Source of the DNA: Phycisphaerales bacterium
GTDB taxonomy: Bacteria; Planctomycetota; Phycisphaerae; Phycisphaerales; SM1A02
Direction: 5' to 3'
DNA: 64,000 bases
Assembly (NCBI GenBank): GCA_029260575.1
Contig: JAJDDB010000009.1
Location: 338,394-402,393 of the forward strand
Part shown: positions 59,911-64,000 of the stretch, piece after piece
How the letters are laid out: each line of letters begins with the position of its first letter
How positions within the stretch are numbered: position 1 is the first letter of the stretch
Position numbers and translations under genes: made by a program
The notes under the pieces: model-generated
What the model saw: only the letters and a program-made list of their open reading frames with translations
Database searches by the model: none
Told to the model about the DNA's origin: nothing

Positions 59911-60186
59911 ATGCCTGATCCCCAACTCCTCTGCCACCGCTGCGGCGCGATCCTCACCACCGGCGAGGGATCGTTTTTCGTAATCAAGCTCGAAGCCTTT
60001 GCTGATCCGTCGCCGCCGAACTTCACCGGCCTCAGCGAACGCGATCTGCTCCGCGAGATTGACGACCTCATCGACGACATCAACGAAATGAGCGAGCAGG
60101 AACTCATGGATGAGGTCTACCGCAAGATGACCATCCTGCTGTGTCGGCCGTGCTATCTACAGTGGATACAGGCTCCAGCAGGATGA
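59911..60186 (+). CDS. small CxxC...CxxC zinc-ribbon-like protein
   Basis: A 91-residue protein whose two CxxC pairs bracket it: LCHRCGAIL at residues 6-9 and LLCRPCYLQW near residue 80. A helical, acidic middle (SERDLLREIDDLIDDINEMSEQELMDEV) lies between them. This layout suggests one zinc ion joining the ends of a helical hairpin. I recall similar conserved hypotheticals in planctomycetes, but no function. The start may be ATG 59911 or 59887; 59911 (MPDPQLLCHRCG) looks right. Confidence 0.7.
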   Translation: MPDPQLLCHRCGAILTTGEGSFFVIKLEAFADPSPPNFTGLSERDLLREIDDLIDDINEMSEQELMDEVYRKMTILLCRPCYLQWIQAPAG

Positions 60187-60398
60187 TGTGCCCGCCGTCA
60201 TTGATTGTAAATAATTGTAATAAATGAATTTATGTCGGCGTGACGGCGATTCTGGTTTGGCAATTATCTCTGCGGGCGGGGTGCGAAGGTTCAGCCACTC
60301 ACGAAAAGCTGCCCGGCCATTCGATATAGATCAAAATCACCGAAGCGGTTGTTGCGGCGCGTCTTCGGCGCGCCGGTGGTATCCTCCGTGTTTTCGAT

Positions 60399-60414
60399 GG
60401 TGCCGAGCGGCACC
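60399..60414 (+). other. small hairpin in the autotransporter 5' leader
   Basis: GGTGCC and GGCACC pair across a GAGC loop 33 bases before the start at 60448. An AT-rich stretch lies at 60208-60235 and another GC-rich inverted repeat at 60355-60374. Together they could affect mRNA stability. The 261-base gap contains no gene. Confidence 0.4.
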
Positions 60415-60447
60415 TATATATGACACAAGGCGTTCATGGGAGCGAAG

Positions 60448-63400
60448 ATGAACACCGCCCAAAGACAAATTCGAACCACTTCTCTGTTGACCGCTGCGGC
60501 CGCGCTGGCGCTGTTGGCTGGCCGGGCACCCGCCGATTTCACATGGGATGGCGGCGGCGGAGATGACCTTTTCACGACCGATACCAACTGGGTCGGCGAT
60601 GTCGCACCAGGTACTGACATCGGCGACATGTTGCTCATCTTCGGCGCAACCGGCGCAGCCCAAAGCCCCGACGCCGGCGCTGATGAATACACCGGCATCA
60701 CCGGGATTCGTTGGACCGGCGCAGATGCAGCTCTCAGCATCATCGGAACCGGCACATTTACATTCAACGATGGCGCTTCAATTCTCAACGACAGCGCATT
60801 CATGCAATCGATAGCTGTCGATCTCATTGCGACCGGCGATTCGCTCATCATCGACGCAATGGCTGGCGATCTTGTACTCGATGGCGCGCTCGATCTCTCG
60901 GACACCGGCGGTGTCATGCTTACCGTCCAGGGTGACAATGACACCATGATCTCCGGGATCATCAGCGGAGCTGGCGCTTCGATTTTTAAAGATGGCGACG
61001 GCCTGTTGACGCTCGGTGGCGCAAACACGTTTAACGGCGGCGTCGAACTTGCCGGCGGCGGACTTGTCTTTGGCAACGACGATGCGCTCGGCACAGGCGA
61101 ACTGACTGTCACAGGCGATGGCTCGACGATCGAATCCGACAGTGATGATCGCATCATTAACAGTCGAATCAATATCGCAGATGTCGAACTCATCATCACT
61201 GGCAGCAACGATCTCGAGTTGTCCAACCGAATTCTAGGCGATGGCTCGTTGACCATCGACATGGATGATGCCACAGCGACAGCCAAATTAACCAGACGCA
61301 ACGACTACACAGGTGGAACTGATCTCAGAAGGGGTACGGCGCTGATCGGCGCGAATCGCGCGTTCGGCTTCGGTGATGTCACGGTCAAGGGCGATTTTAC
61401 GCTTGAGTCTGACGCCAACTCGCGCACGCTCAACAACAACTTCGAGATTCGTAGTGGCAAGATTCTGACGTTTGCAGGTGATCGCAATCTGCGACTCTCA
61501 GGCGTACTCAGCGGACTCGGATCATTCACGGTGAACACCGATTCCAACGGAGATCTCCTCTTCTTACGTGACAATACATTTGAGGGCGGAACTATTATCA
61601 ACAAGGGTACGATCGTCCTCGAAGGCGATAATGCTCTCGGTACAGGCGATCTGCGCCTCACTGGTAATGGATCGTTGCGATCAAGCTTCTTCGGCCGAAC
61701 CATTGACAATCGCATCCGCCTTGAAGACAACAGGCTGTCAATTCGAGGTGCAAATAGTCTCACGATTGATGGAAAGATCAGCGGCACCGGCGGACTCTTT
61801 ATCATATTCGACGATGTCGATTCACGGCTCACGCTCACCCGAGATAACACATACTCCGGCCTCACCGATATTGTCAAAGGTATTCTGCAACTCGACGGTT
61901 CTGTCGGCGGCGATCTCACAATCCGTGAAGAAGGCACGCTCATCTCCAGCGGAACAATCGGCGGCGACGTCATTGTCGAAGATGGCGGAACAATCAGCCC
62001 CGGCTTCGGACTCGAAACACTCACAATTGACGGCAACCTGACATTGGAGGATGGCAGCATCTTCGAACTCGATATTGATATCGATGACAGCGAGTTCGAC
62101 ATTCTCGATGTCGGCGGCACCGCAACACTTGCTGACGGATCAATGATCTCCGCAAACGTCACCGGCGATGCGTTCGTCGCGTCCGGCGCAATGTTCGACA
62201 TCATCACCGCAGCCGGCGGAATCACCGACAACGGCGTTGAGGTCATGACCGAATCCGCAACGCTTTCATTTGAACTTATCCCCGACCCCGGCTTCACCGA
62301 CGGCGAAATGACGTTCTCGCTGCTCGTTTCCCGCGATGCCACCGCGTATTCAGACGCTGCTGATGCTGGTAACAACGCCGCCGTCGGAATGTCGCTCGAC
62401 TCGATCGTTCCCTTTGCCAATGCAGATCCGGACGGCGCAGTTGGCAGCATGCTCGGAAGTCTTGATGCGCTTGATGAAGATGCGTTCAATGACGCCCTGC
62501 GCGAAATCAGCCCCGAACCCTACAACGCAGCGATCAGGCTCGGCGTCGAAGCTGCTCGCGTCTACAACCTTGAACTGGCGCGCTATCTTTCTGCCCGACG
62601 TACAGGTATGGCTGCCTTCCAGGAAAACCAGCGCCTCATCATGCCCCGCCCCGGCGCGCTTGCCATGGCAAACAACGACCCAACAATCATCGCAGCGGCA
62701 CTTGCGCAAGTTGAAGCTGATGACGATATGGAAATGCTCGATGAAAGCGAAGGCAGACGCTATTCCGTCTTCGGCCAATTCCACGGTTCGTTCATCGATC
62801 AGGACACCGATGGCAATCGCACCGGCTTCGACGGCGAAGTCTTCGGCGGCCAGGGCGGCATCGACTGGGAAATCAACGACAACCTCATCGCAGGCGTCGC
62901 CTTCGGCTATTCACACGCCGATGCAGACTGGAATCTCAACAACGGTTCCATTCAGGATGACACGATCCGCGGCGGGCCGTACGTCAGCTACACCAAAGGC
63001 CCGCTGGCAATCGATGCATCCGTCAGCTTCGGCTATCACCACTACGAAGCCGACCGTGATTTGCTCTCTGTCGGCCTGAATCCCGAATCTGATTTCGACG
63101 GCTACGACATCACCGCATATCTCCGCGGCGCATACGAATTCGAAATCGCAGACAACATCTTCCTCACACCCAACGGCTCTGTGCAGTACAGCTATTTCAA
63201 TATCGATGGCTTCACCGAAGACAACGCAGGCGGCGCGGGTCTGTCCGTTGATGATCGCGATGAAAGTTCACTACGCACTCGCCTCGGTGTGGAATTGTCC
63301 GGCAAGTTCGATGCGGGTCTTGTCATCGTGCCATCCGTCTTCGGCGGCTGGGAGCGCGAATGGGCGGGCGACACTGATGACATCGACGCAAGTTTCTCCG

Positions 63401-63579
63401 CAGGCGGCGTTCCCTTCAGTGTCGACAACGGCCCGCGTGATGAAGACACATTCTTCGTCGGCGTCGGCGTCAACGTCCTCTTCCACCGTGACGTCGCAGG
63501 CTTCCTGCGCATCGAACGCGGCTTCGGCGACGACACAGATGTCGACACCATCGCCGGCGGCCTGACCTTCAAGTTCTGA
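60448..63579 (+). CDS. autotransporter with PATR passenger repeats
   Basis: A 1043-residue type V secreted protein. The signal peptide is at about 1-26 (LLTAAAALALLAGRAPADF). The passenger (to about residue 700) is a beta-helix with passenger-associated transport repeats such as LTLGGANTFNGGVELAGGGLVFGNDDALGTGELTVTG, LTRRNDYTGGTDLRRG and NTFEGGTIINKGTIVLEGDNALGTGDLRLTG. The last 280 residues are the outer-membrane autotransporter barrel (YSVFGQFHGSFIDQDTDG, AFGYSHADADWNLNNG, ending IAGGLTFKF with terminal Phe). The start at 60448 has GGGAG 5 bases ahead; 60436 is also possible. Autotransporters are not common in planctomycetes. Confidence 0.9.
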   Translation: MNTAQRQIRTTSLLTAAAALALLAGRAPADFTWDGGGGDDLFTTDTNWVGDVAPGTDIGDMLLIFGATGAAQSPDAGADEYTGITGIRWTGADAALSIIGTGTFTFNDGASILNDSAFMQSIAVDLIATGDSLIIDAMAGDLVLDGALDLSDTGGVMLTVQGDNDTMISGIISGAGASIFKDGDGLLTLGGANTFNGGVELAGGGLVFGNDDALGTGELTVTGDGSTIESDSDDRIINSRINIADVELIITGSNDLELSNRILGDGSLTIDMDDATATAKLTRRNDYTGGTDLRRGTALIGANRAFGFGDVTVKGDFTLESDANSRTLNNNFEIRSGKILTFAGDRNLRLSGVLSGLGSFTVNTDSNGDLLFLRDNTFEGGTIINKGTIVLEGDNALGTGDLRLTGNGSLRSSFFGRTIDNRIRLEDNRLSIRGANSLTIDGKISGTGGLFIIFDDVDSRLTLTRDNTYSGLTDIVKGILQLDGSVGGDLTIREEGTLISSGTIGGDVIVEDGGTISPGFGLETLTIDGNLTLEDGSIFELDIDIDDSEFDILDVGGTATLADGSMISANVTGDAFVASGAMFDIITAAGGITDNGVEVMTESATLSFELIPDPGFTDGEMTFSLLVSRDATAYSDAADAGNNAAVGMSLDSIVPFANADPDGAVGSMLGSLDALDEDAFNDALREISPEPYNAAIRLGVEAARVYNLELARYLSARRTGMAAFQENQRLIMPRPGALAMANNDPTIIAAALAQVEADDDMEMLDESEGRRYSVFGQFHGSFIDQDTDGNRTGFDGEVFGGQGGIDWEINDNLIAGVAFGYSHADADWNLNNGSIQDDTIRGGPYVSYTKGPLAIDASVSFGYHHYEADRDLLSVGLNPESDFDGYDITAYLRGAYEFEIADNIFLTPNGSVQYSYFNIDGFTEDNAGGAGLSVDDRDESSLRTRLGVELSGKFDAGLVIVPSVFGGWEREWAGDTDDIDASFSAGGVPFSVDNGPRDEDTFFVGVGVNVLFHRDVAGFLRIERGFGDDTDVDTIAGGLTFKF

Positions 63580-64000
63580 ACCACCAAAGCCCGGCATCAC
63601 CCCAAAGCCCGGCATTTCCAGATGCCGGGATCGAACTCCCATTCAGCAACATCCATCACGCACCACAGTTGAAAACCGCCGTCGCCGGTGCCGCACCAGA
63701 ATGAGCAGTGCAAACGCCCCCAGCGCGGGAACACTGATTGGCGGGTCGAAGTACTGGTCGTGCATCGAAACAAATGCATCGCCGTGCAGATGGGTACGGA
63801 TTTGAATTGCGAATCCTGCGCGCGACCTTGGAAAAAGATGTGAAGTTGGGGGCATGTTCGTGCTTCGTTGCACGATTACGCACCTTTACGCCAAACCCCA
63901 GCGTCTGGCGCGCGCAACGTCCAAAACGGCCGCGCGGATTGTCGTTTTTCAACAGCAGATTGTTCTCGATTGTGGTTGTGCGCAGAACGTTTCCACAGCA
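63580..64000. other. intergenic end of window
   Basis: No gene is supportable here. Just after the autotransporter stop are a direct repeat of AAAGCCCGGCAT and a hairpin CCCGGCAT/ATGCCGGG (63608-63629) with a TTCCAG loop. On the minus strand, 63643-63762 encodes a short open stretch containing SVPALGAFALLILVRHRRRR, reminiscent of a PEP-CTERM tail but without a protein ahead of it. An ORF starting at ATG 63854 on the plus strand runs off the end and cannot be judged. Confidence 0.5.
63608..63629 (+). terminator. hairpin downstream of the autotransporter gene
   Basis: CCCGGCAT and ATGCCGGG form an 8-base-pair stem with a TTCCAG loop, 29 bases after the stop codon. No T-run follows, so termination strength is uncertain. 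Confidence 0.5.

Noticed and set aside
60187..60447. Riboswitch-like leader before the autotransporter
   Set aside because: Only simple hairpins and an AT-rich tract are visible; no conserved riboswitch core could be recognised.
61305..62489. 394-codon minus-strand ORF inside the autotransporter
   Set aside because: Ser/Pro/Arg-rich shadow of the repetitive beta-helix coding sequence; no Shine-Dalgarno and no domain.

Overview
The window reads as a chromosomal segment of a planctomycete, most likely of class Phycisphaerae. The evidence is indirect but consistent. Three large secreted proteins end in the same C-terminal module, a pair of dockerin-like repeats of the form NVFDLLELL..NWG ... 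VDVFDLL.LL..WGDC. There is also a PEP-CTERM-like sorting tail, five ECF-type sigma factors in 64 kb, a sigma factor paired head to head with a Ser/Thr kinase carrying TPRs, and a Gram-negative style lipopolysaccharide locus. I see no tRNA, rRNA, CRISPR array, prophage or insertion sequence.

Layout. 0-5 kb: ECF sigma factor with a ZAS anti-sigma factor, a beta-helix protein and mannose-6-phosphate isomerase. 5-9 kb: degenerate UvrC-like protein, FabZ-type dehydratase, a 59-residue histone H1-like protein missed by normal ORF calling (TTG start), and an isochorismatase-family hydrolase. 9-12 kb: two secreted proteins with dockerin-like tails. 12-15.6 kb: an animal-type adenylosuccinate lyase and a second sigma/anti-sigma pair. 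15.6-22.4 kb: a ten-gene stress or redox-like cluster on the minus strand (SDR, NTF2-like, YHS, ZAS anti-sigma, ECF sigma, PNPOx-like, DsrE-like, secreted protein, second ECF sigma, TetR). Three perfect copies of the palindrome ACCGAACGTTCGGT stand in front of three of its genes. 22.4-30.2 kb: envelope genes (FkbM methyltransferase, PlsY, O-antigen ligase, two sugar kinases, heptosyltransferase, heptose-bisphosphate phosphatase) with small unrelated genes between them. 30-39.4 kb: phosphofructokinase, SDR, a MoaD/ThiS protein next to a BNR-repeat protein, an ECF sigma/kinase pair, lysyl-tRNA synthetase and a hypothetical. 39.6-45 kb: a small LuxR-type regulator overlapping a 422-residue unknown, a PEP-CTERM-like protein and a large FG-GAP protein. 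45-50 kb: endonuclease/phosphatase-family membrane protein, SLC13 permease, bisphosphate nucleotidase, SpoIIE-type phosphatase. 50-57 kb: part of the F-type ATP synthase operon (atpZ, atpI-like, B, E, F, H, a SIMPL-domain gene, A), without gamma, beta and epsilon. 57-64 kb: NuoI, a secreted HExxH protein, a small CxxC protein and a 1044-residue autotransporter.

How the genes work together. The most coherent unusual unit is the TetR/ECF cluster at 15.6-22.4 kb. The repressor appears to control itself, one sigma factor and the head of an enzyme operon. Two unrelated enzymes in that operon (DsrE-like and NTF2-like) share the N-terminal tag TCCSTTxQ, although the underlying codons differ. The second unexpected arrangement is a secreted SIMPL-domain protein inserted between ATP synthase delta and alpha, with its start overlapping the delta stop. 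Start codons were chosen from visible Shine-Dalgarno spacing where possible. Functions come from motifs read by eye and have not been checked by a database search.
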